Notes: generated from the sequence alone by a model not told the origin. 64,000 nucleotides of DNA from an uncultured Pelagibacteraceae bacterium (GCA_902514695.1 CABXRR010000003.1:1-64000), one strand, 5' to 3'; counted from the stretch's first letter, positions 26,130 to 37,445 are shown. Program-made: numbers and translations.

Positions 26130-27131
26130 ATGAAATCTCATCTAAAGAAATTAATTTTAAAATTTTCTTTTATAGTAAACTTTTTCATATTGATTTGTTC
26201 AATTTCGTTCGCAGAAAATCATAACATTTATGAAACATTAGAACAAATTCAGAAAGATATTAAAACTTTAGAAAAAGCAGTTTATTCAAGCTCAGTTCAA
26301 TTAAATAACACTAATAACAATAGCTCATCTGATGATTCAAGTATTAATTCTGAAGATGTTTTAACTAGACACTTATTAAAACTTTCTGAGATAGAAAATC
26401 AGTTTCAGCAATTAACAAATAAATTTGAAGAAATAAATTTTAAGTTAGATAAATTGTCCAACAGAATGTCAAAAGTTCAGTCAGATAATCAGTTGAGATT
26501 TCAAGATTTAGAGAGCACTTTATTATCTGGTGGAAGTAATAAAATAGTTGCGAAAAAAAATAATGAAAATAATGATGAAGATTTACCTGGGAGTTCTAAA
26601 CCACAAGATCTTGGATCGATATCTTATAAAGATACCACCACAAATGAAACATCACAAAAAACACAATCAATTGATACCACTGCCACTATTGTTACAGAAA
26701 ATTTTCAATCAGAGGAAAAGATACTTCCAAATGAAAATCCAGATAAACAATATGAGTTTGCAACAAGTTTTTTAAAAGTTGGCGATTACGCAACTGCAGA
26801 AAGAGCATTTAGAGAATTTGTAATAACTAATCCAGAACATAGCCTAGCTGGTAATGCTCAATACTGGTATGCAGAAACTTTTAGAATTAGACAACTTTAT
26901 ACTGACGCAGCATCAGCGTATTTAGAAGGTTACCAAAAATATCCAAAAGGAGAAAAAGCTCCTATAAATTTATTAAAGCTTGGTGTATCCATGATACAGA
27001 TTGGAGAAAAAGATCAAGGTTGTAAAATGATAAATGGTGTTGAAAAACAATACCCTAAAGCAAATCAATCTGTAATACAAAAAGCAAAATATGAGTCTCA
27101 AAAGTTTGAGTGTAAAAATCAAAATTCCTAA
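26130..27131 (+). CDS. cpoB: Tol-Pal associated protein CpoB (YbgF)
   Basis: The 333-residue periplasmic protein has a signal peptide (about 1-28, LILKFSFIVNFFILICSISF), an N-terminal coiled coil (about 35-130), a Ser/Thr/Asn-rich linker and a C-terminal TPR domain starting PDKQYEFATSFLKVGDYATAE. The last is the usual YbgF end with AGNAQYWYAETFRIRQLY. CpoB coordinates outer-membrane constriction with wall synthesis. The linker is longer than in the enteric protein. It lies after the pal terminator and overlaps tilS by 41 bases. Confidence 0.9.
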   Translation: MKSHLKKLILKFSFIVNFFILICSISFAENHNIYETLEQIQKDIKTLEKAVYSSSVQLNNTNNNSSSDDSSINSEDVLTRHLLKLSEIENQFQQLTNKFEEINFKLDKLSNRMSKVQSDNQLRFQDLESTLLSGGSNKIVAKKNNENNDEDLPGSSKPQDLGSISYKDTTTNETSQKTQSIDTTATIVTENFQSEEKILPNENPDKQYEFATSFLKVGDYATAERAFREFVITNPEHSLAGNAQYWYAETFRIRQLYTDAASAYLEGYQKYPKGEKAPINLLKLGVSMIQIGEKDQGCKMINGVEKQYPKANQSVIQKAKYESQKFECKNQNS

Positions 27132-28113
27132 ACTCCTTAAGGAAAAGTTAAACAATAAAAAAATTCAACAAATTTATAAAAATTTTGAGAACTTTTTAAA
27201 TATTAATCAAAATTTTGTAGTGGCAGTCTCTGGTGGAGCAGACAGTCTAGCATTAGCTTTTTTAGCGAAGATATACTCGATTAAAAAGGGACTAAATCCT
27301 AAATTCTTAATAATCGATCATAAATTAAGACCTGAGTCTTCTAAAGAGTCAAAATTAGTAAAAAGTGTTCTAAAAAGATTCTTTATTCATGCTGATATTT
27401 TAAGCTGGAAGGGAAAAAAACCAACAAAAAATATACAGTCATTAGCAAGAAAAAAAAGGTACGAATTACTTTTCGCATATAGTGATAAATTCAAGATAAA
27501 CAATATTCTAATCGGACATCATAGAGATGATTTATTTGAAAATTTTTTTATTAGAATGTTGAGAGGAAGTGGATTAAATGGACTTGTATCTTTAAACATA
27601 AAAAGTAAAATTAGTAATAAACATTTATTAAGACCTTTATTAAATCAAAATAAAGATGATTTAGAATATATCTCAAAAAAAGTTTTTAATTTCTACGTAA
27701 ATGATCCAACGAATAAAGATGAAAAATATCTTAGAATAAGGATTAGAAAATTAATTTTTGACCTTCAGAAAAATGGTTTAGATAAAAACAAATTTCTTAA
27801 AACAATTAAAAACTTAAAAGACTCTAATTTTGTTGTAGATTTTTATGTAAAGCAAAATTTGCTTAATAACTCTTTTTATCATAAAAATAATCAATTAATG
27901 TTAAATAAAAATTTTTTTCAACAACCCCACGAAATCATATTTAGAGGCTTTTCAGAATCGATTAAACTTATTGGCAGAAAATATTACTCGGTCAGGGGAA
28001 AAAAGCTAGATAGGATTATTGATGCTATTAAAAATGACAAATTTTTAAAAGTAACTCTAGGGGGCTGCATCATTAAAAAGGTTAATCAGACAGTAATTAT
28101 TTCAAAAGAATAA
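27091..28113 (+). CDS. tilS: tRNA(Ile)-lysidine synthase
   Basis: The 340-residue PP-loop enzyme modifies C34 of the CAT-anticodon tRNA-Ile to lysidine so that it reads AUA. The ATP motif [13 protein letters not shown] is at about 46-58; IDHKLRPES and [20 protein letters not shown] follow. The C-terminal part is shortened, as in compact TilS. The ATG at 27091 is the longest start and overlaps cpoB by 41 bases; a TTG at 27106 is an alternative. It is 71 bases upstream of ftsH. Confidence 0.95.
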   Translation: MSLKSLSVKIKIPKLLKEKLNNKKIQQIYKNFENFLNINQNFVVAVSGGADSLALAFLAKIYSIKKGLNPKFLIIDHKLRPESSKESKLVKSVLKRFFIHADILSWKGKKPTKNIQSLARKKRYELLFAYSDKFKINNILIGHHRDDLFENFFIRMLRGSGLNGLVSLNIKSKISNKHLLRPLLNQNKDDLEYISKKVFNFYVNDPTNKDEKYLRIRIRKLIFDLQKNGLDKNKFLKTIKNLKDSNFVVDFYVKQNLLNNSFYHKNNQLMLNKNFFQQPHEIIFRGFSESIKLIGRKYYSVRGKKLDRIIDAIKNDKFLKVTLGGCIIKKVNQTVIISKE

Positions 28114-28184
28114 CAATTATAGCGACAATAATCAAAATTGCCTCTTGTTTAATTTATGATAATTCTTATTTTAAAGGTATGAAT

Positions 28185-30080
28185 ATGAAAAATATAGCTA
28201 TGTGGGCAATAATAGTTTTTTTAACTATAGGCCTTTACAATATGTTTAAAAACCCTCAATCAAATACTCGAGGAAGTAATCAAGTTATATTTTCAGAATT
28301 TTTAACTTCGGTAGATAATGGAGAAGTCTTAAAAGTCGAAATTCAAGGAAACAATATAAAAGGTGTCTATTCTAATGGAAATAGTTTTACAACCTACTCA
28401 CCTAATGATCCAAATCTAATTGAAAAACTTTCTGACAAGGGCGTAAGTATATCTGCTGCACCAATTGATGAAAAAATGCCATCACTATTTGGAGTTCTAC
28501 TTTCATGGTTTCCGATGTTATTGTTAATTGCGGTTTGGATTTTCTTTATGAGACAAATGCAAGGTGGCAAAGGTGGTGCAATGGGATTTGGAAGATCAAA
28601 AGCAAAAATGATGAATGAGCTTAAAGGAAAAGTTACGTTTAATGATGTTGCTGGCGTCGAAGAAGCTAAAGAAGAAGTTGAGGAAATAGTTGAATTTTTA
28701 AAAGACCCAAAAAAATTTAGTAGGCTTGGTGGAAAAATTCCAAGAGGTGCCTTATTGGTTGGACCTCCAGGAACAGGTAAAACATTATTAGCCCGAGCTA
28801 TTGCTGGAGAAGCAGGAGTTCCTTTTTTTACAATTTCTGGATCAGACTTCGTTGAAATGTTTGTAGGAGTAGGAGCTTCACGAGTAAGAGACATGTTTGA
28901 GCAAGGTAAAAAAAATTCTCCATGTATAATTTTTATTGATGAAATTGATGCAGTTGGAAGAAGTAGAGGTGCAGGTTTAGGTGGAGGAAATGATGAAAGG
29001 GAACAAACTCTCAATCAGCTTCTTGTTGAAATGGATGGTTTTGATACTAATGAAGGTGTTATAATTATTGCTGCAACAAATAGACCAGATGTTTTAGATC
29101 CAGCTTTATTGAGACCAGGACGATTTGATAGGCAGGTAGTTGTTTCGAATCCAGATATTATAGGAAGAGAAAAAATTTTAAAAGTTCATGTTAAAAAAAT
29201 CAAGATGGGACCAGACGTAAATTTAAGAACAATTGCTAGAGGAACCCCAGGATTTTCAGGAGCAGATCTTGCAAACTTAGTAAACGAGTCAGCTTTATTA
29301 GCTGCAAGAAAAAATAAGAGAATTGTAACTGTCAGTGAATTTGAGGAAGCCAAAGATAAAGTGATGATGGGTGCTGAAAGACGATCAATGGTTATGACAG
29401 AGGATGAAAAAAAATTAACAGCATATCATGAAGGAGGACATGCTTTAGTATCATTTAATATGCCTGTTTATGACCCTATACATAAAGCTACAATTATACC
29501 AAGAGGTAGAGCATTAGGTATGGTAATGAATCTACCAGAGAGAGATAAACATGGTCATTCAATTAAATACCTTAAGGCAAGATTAGCAGTTTGTTTCGGA
29601 GGAAGAGTTGCAGAAGAAGTTATATTTGGAAAAGACAATATTTCGACTGGTGCAGGTGGTGGAAGTGGATCAGATATCAACCAGGCCACACAATTAGCTA
29701 GAGCCATGGTTACAAAATATGGAATGAGCGAAGAGATGGGGCCAGTTGAATATGGTGAAAATCAAGAGGAGGTCTTTTTGGGAAGATCAGTAACTCAAAC
29801 TCAGTCAGTTTCTGAGGAAGTTGCTCAAAAGATTGATAAAGAAATTAGAAAATTAGTTGATGAAGGCTACAACAAAGCTAAAGAAATTTTGACTGAAAAA
29901 ATTGATGATTTACATAAAATTGCAAAGGCTCTTATAACTTATGAAACTTTAACTGGGGAAGAAATCGAAAATATTATTAATAAAAATATATATCCTGCAG
30001 ACAAACAAGATTTAAAGGTTGAAGATGATAAAGGTTCTGCGATGGGCGCTCTAGGACTAAAACCTAAAATTATTCACTAG
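28185..30080 (+). CDS. ftsH: ATP-dependent zinc metalloprotease FtsH
   Basis: The 631-residue inner-membrane AAA protease has two N-terminal spans (about 5-20 and 102-123), the Walker A GPPGTGKT near 193-200, Walker [13 protein letters not shown], and the zinc motif HEGGH near 418. FtsH degrades misfolded membrane proteins and sigma-32. The ATG at 28185 is preferred because AAAGG lies 7 bases before it; the ATG at 28179 has only 1 base of spacing. hflK and hflC, known partners, are at 60054-62034 and not linked. folP follows 5 bases after its stop. Confidence 0.97.
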   Translation: MKNIAMWAIIVFLTIGLYNMFKNPQSNTRGSNQVIFSEFLTSVDNGEVLKVEIQGNNIKGVYSNGNSFTTYSPNDPNLIEKLSDKGVSISAAPIDEKMPSLFGVLLSWFPMLLLIAVWIFFMRQMQGGKGGAMGFGRSKAKMMNELKGKVTFNDVAGVEEAKEEVEEIVEFLKDPKKFSRLGGKIPRGALLVGPPGTGKTLLARAIAGEAGVPFFTISGSDFVEMFVGVGASRVRDMFEQGKKNSPCIIFIDEIDAVGRSRGAGLGGGNDEREQTLNQLLVEMDGFDTNEGVIIIAATNRPDVLDPALLRPGRFDRQVVVSNPDIIGREKILKVHVKKIKMGPDVNLRTIARGTPGFSGADLANLVNESALLAARKNKRIVTVSEFEEAKDKVMMGAERRSMVMTEDEKKLTAYHEGGHALVSFNMPVYDPIHKATIIPRGRALGMVMNLPERDKHGHSIKYLKARLAVCFGGRVAEEVIFGKDNISTGAGGGSGSDINQATQLARAMVTKYGMSEEMGPVEYGENQEEVFLGRSVTQTQSVSEEVAQKIDKEIRKLVDEGYNKAKEILTEKIDDLHKIAKALITYETLTGEEIENIINKNIYPADKQDLKVEDDKGSAMGALGLKPKIIH

Positions 30081-30085
30081 TATTA

Positions 30086-31138
30086 ATGACTAGATATTAC
30101 ACAAGAGCGTGTAATTTCTATTATGGAAAAATATCAAAAAACTTAGTAAAAGATAAAAAATCACTGCCATTAAATGGTAATAAAGAGATTTCTTTTGATC
30201 AGATTGAGTTAATTTCAAGAAATTCAAAAAAAAAAATTAAAATTAATAAATTACTAAACTTACCTAAAATATTAAAAAAAAAAGTTACTCAAGATTTAAA
30301 ATATATAACTTCCAAAAAAAAAAATTTTGCAAATTTAAATTTTAATAAGTCTCCAAACATCATGGGTATATTGAATCTAACACCAGACAGTTTTTCTGAT
30401 GGTGGAAAATTTAATACTAAAACAAAAGGAATTAAACAAGCTTTTAAAATGTTTGAATCTGGAGCTAGCATTATAGATGTTGGTGGAGAGTCGACAAAGC
30501 CAGGTTCAAAAGGGATAAATTCTAAACTAGAATGGAATAGAATAAATAAAATATTAAGAGTAATCTGTAAAAAAATTCCTATTTCTTTGGATACTAGAAA
30601 GTCGGACATAATGCAAAAGGGCATCAAGCTTGGAGTTAAGATTATAAATGATGTATCAGGATTAAATTATGATCCAAAGACTATAAATATTTTGAATAAA
30701 TACAAAATTCCATTTGTTTTACAACATTCACAAGGAACACCTGAAAACATGCAAAATAATCCAGTTTATAAAAATGTATTATTAGATATTTATGATTTTT
30801 TTGATAAAAAAATTCATTTTTTGAGATCTATTGGCATTAAACATAACAATATAATTATTGATCCAGGAATAGGCTTTGGAAAAAATTTGAAACATAATAT
30901 GAATTTAATTTGCAACATTTCTATTTTCCATTCATTAGGCTTTCCTATACTTGTTGGGATATCAAGAAAAAAATTTATCAAAGATCTTTCAGGCGACAAT
31001 GATACAAAAAATAGAACTGGTGGAACTGTTTCGTCTGTAATTTACTTGATGATGCAAGGAGTACAAATTTTAAGAGTTCATGAAGTTAATGAAATATTAC
31101 AAGGCATAAAAGTTTTTAAAAATTTGATAAAGAATTAA
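30086..31138 (+). CDS. folP: dihydropteroate synthase
   Basis: The 350-residue product carries a TIM-barrel dihydropteroate synthase from about residue 90: IMGILNLTPDSFSDGGKF, IDVGGESTKPGS, ISLDTRKSD, IINDVSG and GISRKKFIKDL. It joins p-aminobenzoate to dihydropterin pyrophosphate. The first 85-90 residues are an extension with no recognised domain, as in several alphaproteobacterial FolP proteins. It follows ftsH by 5 bases and overlaps glmM by one base. Confidence 0.94.
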   Translation: MTRYYTRACNFYYGKISKNLVKDKKSLPLNGNKEISFDQIELISRNSKKKIKINKLLNLPKILKKKVTQDLKYITSKKKNFANLNFNKSPNIMGILNLTPDSFSDGGKFNTKTKGIKQAFKMFESGASIIDVGGESTKPGSKGINSKLEWNRINKILRVICKKIPISLDTRKSDIMQKGIKLGVKIINDVSGLNYDPKTINILNKYKIPFVLQHSQGTPENMQNNPVYKNVLLDIYDFFDKKIHFLRSIGIKHNNIIIDPGIGFGKNLKHNMNLICNISIFHSLGFPILVGISRKKFIKDLSGDNDTKNRTGGTVSSVIYLMMQGVQILRVHEVNEILQGIKVFKNLIKN

Positions 31139-32469
31139 TGGCAAAAAAATATTTTGGAACAGATGGAATAAGAGGAGCAATTAATAGTAAAAATATAAAT
31201 GGTGACATGTTCTTTAAATTTGGTTTAGCTTCAGGAACTTATTTTAAATCTCAAAAAAAAAAGAAACAAACTGCAATTATCGCCAAGGATACCAGGCTCT
31301 CAGGTTACTCTTTAGAACCAGCTTTAGTGTCAGGATTAACATCTGCTGGGATGCATGTTTTTACATTAGGGCCTTTACCAACTAATGGCTTAGCTATGCT
31401 TACCAAATCTATGAAAGCAAATATGGGTATTATGATTACTGCTTCTCATAATCCTCACTATGATAATGGACTGAAATTATTTGGCCCAGATGGAATGAAA
31501 TTATCAGATAATATAGAGAGGAAAATTGAAAATTTAATTGATAAAAAGATATACAAAAATTTATCTAATCCCGAAAATTTAGGAAGAGTGAAACGATTAG
31601 AAAGTGGGACAAATGATTATATAAAAATTTTAAAAAAAAATTTTTCAAAAGATTTCAATTTGAGAGGATTAAGAATTGTAATTGATTGTGCAAATGGTGC
31701 AGGATATAAAGCAGGACCAGAGCTATTAAGATCATTAGGGGCAAAAGTTTTTGCAATAGGTGTAAATCCAAATGGATTAAATATTAACAAAAATTGTGGC
31801 TCTACTTTCCCAAGCAATATAAGAAATGCAGTAAAGAAACATAAAGCTCATTTGGGTATTTCTTTAGATGGTGACGCAGATAGAATTATCATGTGTGATG
31901 AGAAGAGCAATATCATTGATGGTGACCAAATAATTGCTGCTTTAGCAACAAGATGGAAAAATAAAAAAATGCTCAAAGGAGGAGTAGTAGGTACTTTAAT
32001 GTCTAATTATGGTTTAGAAAATTTTTTTAAATATAAAAAAATAAAATTTATTAGGTCAAATGTAGGTGATAGATATGTGAAGGAAAAAATGCAAAAAAAT
32101 AATTTTAATTTAGGTGGTGAACAATCAGGACATATTATACTAGGTAAATTTGCAACTACCGGAGATGGATTATTAGTTTCTTTAGAGGTTTTGTTTGGAA
32201 TAAGAAAAGGGAAAAAAGCTAGTGAATTTTTTAATACATTTAAAAGGACACCTCAAATTCTAAAAAATATTCATGTTAAAGATAAATCCATTATAAATAA
32301 ATTAGAAGTTAAAAAATATATAAAAATTGCAGAAAAACTAATGAAAGGAAATGGAAGAATATTAGTTAGAAAATCTGGAACAGAGTCAAAGATCAGAGTT
32401 ATGGGTGAAAGTGAGAATAAAAAACTTCTGAATAAGTGTATAAATATTATCACAAAAAGAATTAAATAA
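31138..32469 (+). CDS. glmM: phosphoglucosamine mutase
   Basis: The 443-residue enzyme converts glucosamine-6-P to glucosamine-1-P for UDP-GlcNAc. Typical pieces are KYFGTDGIRGAIN, the phosphoserine loop MITASHNPHYDNG (Ser103), DGDADR in the metal loop, and RKSGTESKIRVMGE in the C-terminal phosphate-binding domain. It overlaps folP by one base (TAATG) and precedes thiD by 1 base. The folP-glmM order after ftsH is conserved in many proteobacteria. Confidence 0.96.
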   Translation: MAKKYFGTDGIRGAINSKNINGDMFFKFGLASGTYFKSQKKKKQTAIIAKDTRLSGYSLEPALVSGLTSAGMHVFTLGPLPTNGLAMLTKSMKANMGIMITASHNPHYDNGLKLFGPDGMKLSDNIERKIENLIDKKIYKNLSNPENLGRVKRLESGTNDYIKILKKNFSKDFNLRGLRIVIDCANGAGYKAGPELLRSLGAKVFAIGVNPNGLNINKNCGSTFPSNIRNAVKKHKAHLGISLDGDADRIIMCDEKSNIIDGDQIIAALATRWKNKKMLKGGVVGTLMSNYGLENFFKYKKIKFIRSNVGDRYVKEKMQKNNFNLGGEQSGHIILGKFATTGDGLLVSLEVLFGIRKGKKASEFFNTFKRTPQILKNIHVKDKSIINKLEVKKYIKIAEKLMKGNGRILVRKSGTESKIRVMGESENKKLLNKCINIITKRIK

Positions 32470-32470
32470 A

Positions 32471-33283
32471 TTGAAACTAAAATCAAAAATTCTAATTATT
32501 GCTGGATCTGACTCCTCTGGTGGAGCGGGCATTCAGGCAGATATTAAAACTGTTACTGCATTGGGATCTTATGCTATGACTGCAATAACAGCTGTAACTT
32601 CACAAAATACAAATGGAGTAAAATCTATAGTTTCTATTAATCCTAAGGAAATTTATAATCAAATTATATTTACATCAAAAGATATAAAGCCAAACGCAAT
32701 TAAAATTGGGATGCTGCATTCGACTAAAGTCATTGAGTCAGTAATTAAATCTTTAAATTTTATTAAAGAAAAAAAAATTATACTAGATCCAGTTATGGTT
32801 GCAAAAGGTGGAACTAAATTAATCAATAATAGTGCGATTAAACTTTTGAAATCAAAATTAATAAAAAAAGCTATGTTGATTACTCCAAATATTCCTGAGG
32901 CTGAAATATTGACTAAAACTAAAATAAAAACCAAGGAAGATATGATTTTTGCAGCCAATAAACTTATAGAATCAGGTGCAAAAAATGTTTTAATTAAAGG
33001 AGGCCATTTAAAATTTGAAACTGTTCAAGATATATTTGTTAGCAAATCTGATATAAAAGTATTTAAAAGCAAGAGATACAAAACAAAAAATACTCATGGT
33101 ACTGGTTGCACTTTGTCTAGCGCTATAACTACTTTTTTATCATGTGGAAAACCTATTAAGAAAGCTTGTGAGCTTGGTATTAAGTATGTTAATTCTGCAA
33201 TTAGCACAAACCCAAAATATGGAAAAGGACACGGTCCAATTAATCACCTGTACTCTATGAATTTAGATAAAAGATTTAAGTAA
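32471..33283 (+). CDS. thiD: hydroxymethylpyrimidine(-phosphate) kinase ThiD
   Basis: The 270-residue ribokinase-fold enzyme phosphorylates HMP and HMP-P for thiamine synthesis. It shows [17 protein letters not shown] (11-27), DPVMVAKGG, and the anion-hole motif [12 protein letters not shown] with the catalytic Asp position replaced by the usual GTGC arrangement. The start is TTG at 32471 with no alternative in frame. It is between glmM and purA with overlaps of 1 base. ThiD with the ThiE-like protein suggests that HMP-type precursors are used; no thiC was seen in the window. Confidence 0.94.
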   Translation: MKLKSKILIIAGSDSSGGAGIQADIKTVTALGSYAMTAITAVTSQNTNGVKSIVSINPKEIYNQIIFTSKDIKPNAIKIGMLHSTKVIESVIKSLNFIKEKKIILDPVMVAKGGTKLINNSAIKLLKSKLIKKAMLITPNIPEAEILTKTKIKTKEDMIFAANKLIESGAKNVLIKGGHLKFETVQDIFVSKSDIKVFKSKRYKTKNTHGTGCTLSSAITTFLSCGKPIKKACELGIKYVNSAISTNPKYGKGHGPINHLYSMNLDKRFK

Positions 33284-34575
33284 TGAAAAATATTGTTGTT
33301 GTTGGCTCTCAATGGGGAGATGAAGGAAAAGGCAAGATTGTAGATTGGCTATCAGAACAAGCTGATGTTGTAATTAGATTTCAAGGCGGTCATAACGCAG
33401 GTCACACTTTAGTAATAGATGGAGTTACGTACAAGTTGAGATTACTTCCATCCGGAATAGTAAGAAAAAATAAGATTTCTATAATTGGAAATGGAGTTGT
33501 TGTTGATCCTTGGGCATTAATTGATGAAATTGAGGAAATAAAGTCAAAAGGTATAAAAATAGATATTGAAAATTTTATAATTTCTGAGTCTGCAAATTTA
33601 ATATTACCATTTCATAGAGAGATGGATGAAATTAGAGAAGATGCTGCTGGAAAAGGAAAAATTGGAACAACAAGAAGAGGTATAGGTCCTGCATATGAAG
33701 ATAAAGTTGGAAGAAGATCGATAAGGGTGATGGATTTAAGATCAGAAAAAAACCTAGATCAAAGATTAGAGTCAGTTTTATTACATCATAATGCTATTCG
33801 AAAAGGTCTAGGAAAAAAAATTTTTGAAAAAGATAAATTAAAGAAAGATCTATTAAAAATTGCACCTGAAATTTTAAAATTTTCTCAACCTGTTTGGCTT
33901 AAGATTGATCAATTTAAAAGGCAGAAAAAAAAGATTTTATTTGAGGGTGCGCAAGGTATTTTATTAGATGTTGATCATGGAACATACCCATTTGTAACTT
34001 CTTCAAATACTGTAGCCTCAAGTGCTGCTACAGGAACAGGATGTGGTCCAAATTCTATAAACTATGTTTTAGGAATAACAAAGGCATATACTACACGAGT
34101 AGGTGAAGGTCCTTTCCCAACAGAATTAAATAATGAAATTGGTGAATTACTAGGTACAAGAGGAAAAGAATTTGGAACAGTTACAAGTCGTAAAAGAAGA
34201 TGTGGTTGGTTTGATGGAGTTTTAGTAAGACAAACAATTAAAATTTCAGGGATTGATGGAATTGCACTTACAAAATTAGATGTTTTAGATGAATTAGAAG
34301 AAATTAATATGTGTATACAATACGAGTTAGACGGAAAAAAAATTGATTATTTTCCAGCTGCAGTTGAAGATCAATTAAAAATAAAACCAATTTATAAAAC
34401 ATTTCCAGGATGGAAGACATCAACAAATGGAATTAAAAATATTGAGGAATTACCTGAAAACGCTAAGAACTATATTTATGCTATTGAAGATTTTATTGGA
34501 ACTAAAATTTCTAGTATTTCCACTAGTCCAGAACGTGACGATACAATATTAGTTGAAAATCCCTTTGAGATTTAA
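33283..34575 (+). CDS. purA: adenylosuccinate synthetase
   Basis: The 430-residue GTP-dependent enzyme makes adenylosuccinate from IMP and aspartate. Seen are [19 protein letters not shown] (P-loop-like start), [45 protein letters not shown] and [11 protein letters not shown]. Its start shares a base with the thiD stop. It is convergent with rpoH, whose stop codon abuts the purA stop exactly, so no terminator lies between them. Confidence 0.97.
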   Translation: MKNIVVVGSQWGDEGKGKIVDWLSEQADVVIRFQGGHNAGHTLVIDGVTYKLRLLPSGIVRKNKISIIGNGVVVDPWALIDEIEEIKSKGIKIDIENFIISESANLILPFHREMDEIREDAAGKGKIGTTRRGIGPAYEDKVGRRSIRVMDLRSEKNLDQRLESVLLHHNAIRKGLGKKIFEKDKLKKDLLKIAPEILKFSQPVWLKIDQFKRQKKKILFEGAQGILLDVDHGTYPFVTSSNTVASSAATGTGCGPNSINYVLGITKAYTTRVGEGPFPTELNNEIGELLGTRGKEFGTVTSRKRRCGWFDGVLVRQTIKISGIDGIALTKLDVLDELEEINMCIQYELDGKKIDYFPAAVEDQLKIKPIYKTFPGWKTSTNGIKNIEELPENAKNYIYAIEDFIGTKISSISTSPERDDTILVENPFEI

Positions 34576-35469
34576 TTAATTAACAGACAATAAATTTTTA
34601 GACTTTGCAAGAAGCAACATATGTTTTTGAAGTTTTTCAAAAGCTTTATTTTCAATTTGTCTTACTCTTTCTCTACTAATCTTGTACTTTTTACTTAAAT
34701 CTTCAAGTGTTGTTGGATTATCATTGAGTCTTCGTGAATATAAAATTTCTCTTTCTCTTTCATTTAAAACTTTGATAGAATTTTTTAGCAAATCTTTTCT
34801 TTGCTCCATTTCCTCTTGGTGTGCAAATTTAAGATCATGATCTAATTCTTTATCTACTAACCAATCTTGCCATTCATCACCGTCTTCACCTACTTGAGCA
34901 TTTAAAGAAAATTCTTTCCCTGATAATCTTCGGTTCATAGAAACAACCTCTTCTTTGCTTACATCTAATTTATCTGCTATCTGGCTCACATGCTCACTTC
35001 TTAGATCACCTTCGGCTTGAGGGGCAATTTGATTTTTTAATTTTTTAAGATTAAAAAATAATTTCTTTTGGGCTGCAGTTGTACCAATTTTCACCAAACT
35101 CCATGACCTTAAAATATATTCTTGAATAGATGCTTTAATCCACCACATTGCATATGTAGCGAGTCTAAAACCTTTTTCTGGTTCAAATTTTTTTACAGCT
35201 TGCATTAATCCAACATTCCCTTCTGAAATCATCTCATTTACTGGCAAACCATACCCCTTGTACCCCATTGCAATTTTTGCAACTAATCTTAAATGACTGG
35301 TTACTAATTTCTCTGCTGCTTTTACGTTACCTGTTGTTCTCCAGTTTTTTGCGAGCATATACTCTTCTTCTGCATCTAGCATAGGGAACTTTTTTATCTG
35401 ATCTAAATACGCAGATAACCCACCTTCATTACTTAGGGTTGGAAGATTATTGTTTGTAATACTATTCAT
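34576..35469 (-). CDS. rpoH: heat-shock sigma factor RpoH (sigma-32)
   Basis: The 297-residue sigma factor has region 1.2 (LSAYLDQIKKFPMLDAEEEYML), region 2 with TYAMWWIKASIQEYILRSWSLVK, the RpoH-box segment AAQKKLFFNLKKLK, and region 4 (EREILYSRRLNDNPTTLEDLSKKYKISRERVRQIE). It is expected to drive chaperone and protease genes including ftsH. It is 40 bases after the rluD-type gene on the same strand, with no clear terminator before purA. Confidence 0.95.
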   Translation of the reverse strand: MNSITNNNLPTLSNEGGLSAYLDQIKKFPMLDAEEEYMLAKNWRTTGNVKAAEKLVTSHLRLVAKIAMGYKGYGLPVNEMISEGNVGLMQAVKKFEPEKGFRLATYAMWWIKASIQEYILRSWSLVKIGTTAAQKKLFFNLKKLKNQIAPQAEGDLRSEHVSQIADKLDVSKEEVVSMNRRLSGKEFSLNAQVGEDGDEWQDWLVDKELDHDLKFAHQEEMEQRKDLLKNSIKVLNEREREILYSRRLNDNPTTLEDLSKKYKISRERVRQIENKAFEKLQKHMLLLAKSKNLLSVN

Positions 35470-35509
35470 AAGAGGTTTATCTAATTAATATTTAATTTTT
35501 TTCAATATT

Positions 35510-36484
35510 TTATTTCTTTGTATTTCTTAGCATTTTAAGAATTATTTCAAGATCTTGTGGCAAAATTGAGTTAAATGACATTTCCTTATTTTTTTTTGGG
35601 TGAATAAAACCGATAGTTTTGGCATGAAGAAATTGTCTTTTGAGGTTAGAAAGATTATCTGCAAGAGATTTTTCAATATTTTGAATTTTTTTAAATTTTT
35701 TTTTATATTTATCATCTCCAACAATGCTGTTACCTAAATAATTCATATGAACTCTTATTTGATGAGTTCTTCCAGTTTCTAACTTACATTCTAATAAACT
35801 TAGGGTTGGAGTATTTTCATTTTCAAAAATTTCTAAGGTTTTGTAATTTGTTATGGCTTTTTTACCTTTTTGATTGCTTACTTCCATTAGCTGTCTATTC
35901 TTGGAGCTCCTAGTTATTAAAGTTTCAATTTTTCCTTTTGAAGGTCTTATTTTCCCCCAAACGAGCAATTGATAAACTCGAGTAATTGTATGCTTACTAA
36001 ATTGATTTGACAAATGTTCATGCGCTTGATTATTTTTTGCTATCACAACTAAACCTGAAGTATTTTTATCTATTCTATGCACTATTCCTGGCCTTAAATT
36101 TTGCTCAGGGGATGAAAGTTTTTTTTTATAACTTATAAGCGCATTTACAATTGTATTGTCAAAGTTTCCAGCCCCAGGATGCATTGAAATACCCGAGGAT
36201 TTATTTATGACTATAATATCATCATCTTCAAAAACAATATCTAGTTTATATTTATAAGGTTTTAATGATTGTATTTTTTCAGGCTGAATACAAAAATCAA
36301 TATCGTCACCCGACTTTAAAATATAAGAAGGATCATTAATTATAACTTTATTAATCTTAAGATTATTTGATAAGATCAATTTTTTAACTTTAGATCTACT
36401 TAAAGATTTTTCTTTAAAACTTATATATGAGTCTACCCTATATTTTTTTACGTCACTATTAAATTTAAACAAAACCTTTCTCAT
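35510..36484 (-). CDS. RluA/RluD-family 23S pseudouridine synthase
   Basis: The 324-residue product has an N-terminal S4 RNA-binding domain (SRSKVKKLILSNNLKIN, about 29-45) and a catalytic RluA domain with GIVHRIDKNTSGLVVIAK, holding the catalytic Asp of HRID. Typical downstream parts are LLECKLETGRTHQIRVHM and GNSIVGDDKY. The S4 domain points to the RluC/RluD side, and RluD (h69 of 23S) is the likeliest. It opens a - strand pair with rpoH. Specificity is not certain from sequence. Confidence 0.88.
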   Translation of the reverse strand: MRKVLFKFNSDVKKYRVDSYISFKEKSLSRSKVKKLILSNNLKINKVIINDPSYILKSGDDIDFCIQPEKIQSLKPYKYKLDIVFEDDDIIVINKSSGISMHPGAGNFDNTIVNALISYKKKLSSPEQNLRPGIVHRIDKNTSGLVVIAKNNQAHEHLSNQFSKHTITRVYQLLVWGKIRPSKGKIETLITRSSKNRQLMEVSNQKGKKAITNYKTLEIFENENTPTLSLLECKLETGRTHQIRVHMNYLGNSIVGDDKYKKKFKKIQNIEKSLADNLSNLKRQFLHAKTIGFIHPKKNKEMSFNSILPQDLEIILKMLRNTKK

Positions 36485-36515
36485 ATCTTTTTTTTAATAT
36501 ATTAATTGACATTAT

Positions 36516-37445
36516 ATGAAAAATGAAAAAAAAAGTATTTCAATAATTTCCTCATTTTATAATGAAAAAGAAAATTTAGAAAAATTTGTTGATAGTTTTG
36601 AAATCACAAAATTGAAATTAGAAAAATTAGGATTTAATGTAAGTCTGATTTTAGTGAATGATGGAAGCACAGATGGATCTTACGAGGTAGCAAAAAAAAT
36701 TATTTCACTAAAAAAATTTGTTCAACTTATAAGTTTTGAAAAAAATTATGGTCAACAATTTGCTATTTATGAAGCTTTAAAAAAAAATGAATCTGACTTT
36801 TATGGAGCACTAGATTCTGACGGCCAACAAGATGCAGAACTTTTTATTCAAATGATCAGTAAATTAGAATCTAAGAATCTTGATTTCGTACAAATGAAAA
36901 AAAAGTATGTTAATTATGAGAGTAAAATAAAAATATTTTTATCAAAATTTTTTTACTATTTTTTTTCTAAAATTACTCAAATTAATATCAAACCAGGGTC
37001 ATCAGATTTTTACATTTTTAGACACAAAGTGAGAAATAATGTGATTTCTTCTAATATCTCCAGATTTTTTCTTAGAGGCTTTTTGCATGAATACTTTTTG
37101 AACAAAGATTATTTAGAATATGTTCCTTTTAAAAGACTTAGGGGTAAGTCCAAGTATAATATTTTTAAACAATTAGATTTTGCTTTGACAGGAATATATT
37201 TTTATAGAAGAAAACTATTTATCATTATTTCTACTCTTTTAATCATACCTATTTTATTTTTGACACTATCTATTTTTTTTCAAGATTTATTTATTCTTAA
37301 TTTGATATTTGATCAATCGATGTATAAGTTTTTTACTATCTTATTAGCAGTTATATTTTCAATTTTATATTGTTTAATTATCTTATTCATAATAAAAACT
37401 GAAAATAATAAATTTATAAAACCCAAAGTCAAAATTGAAAATTAA
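36516..37445 (+). CDS. GT2 polyprenyl-phosphate glycosyltransferase (GtrB/DPM-like)
   Basis: The 309-residue product has a GT-A catalytic domain with VNDGSTDGS (46-54) and DSDGQQDAELF (the DxD-type site), then FLRGFLHEY and two C-terminal membrane spans (about 232-260 and 270-295). This is the GtrB/DPM1-bacterial layout that makes polyprenyl-phosphate-linked hexose. The next gene, overlapping by 11 bases, is a large membrane protein of the kind that uses such donors. It is a small surface-modification pair ending at tRNA-Arg. The sugar is unknown. Confidence 0.85.
   Translation: MKNEKKSISIISSFYNEKENLEKFVDSFEITKLKLEKLGFNVSLILVNDGSTDGSYEVAKKIISLKKFVQLISFEKNYGQQFAIYEALKKNESDFYGALDSDGQQDAELFIQMISKLESKNLDFVQMKKKYVNYESKIKIFLSKFFYYFFSKITQINIKPGSSDFYIFRHKVRNNVISSNISRFFLRGFLHEYFLNKDYLEYVPFKRLRGKSKYNIFKQLDFALTGIYFYRRKLFIIISTLLIIPILFLTLSIFFQDLFILNLIFDQSMYKFFTILLAVIFSILYCLIILFIIKTENNKFIKPKVKIEN

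Noticed and set aside
28394-29014. 206-codon open frame antisense to ftsH
   Set aside because: It lies wholly inside the certain ftsH gene; its Pro/Ser-rich product looks like a reverse-frame shadow with no domain.
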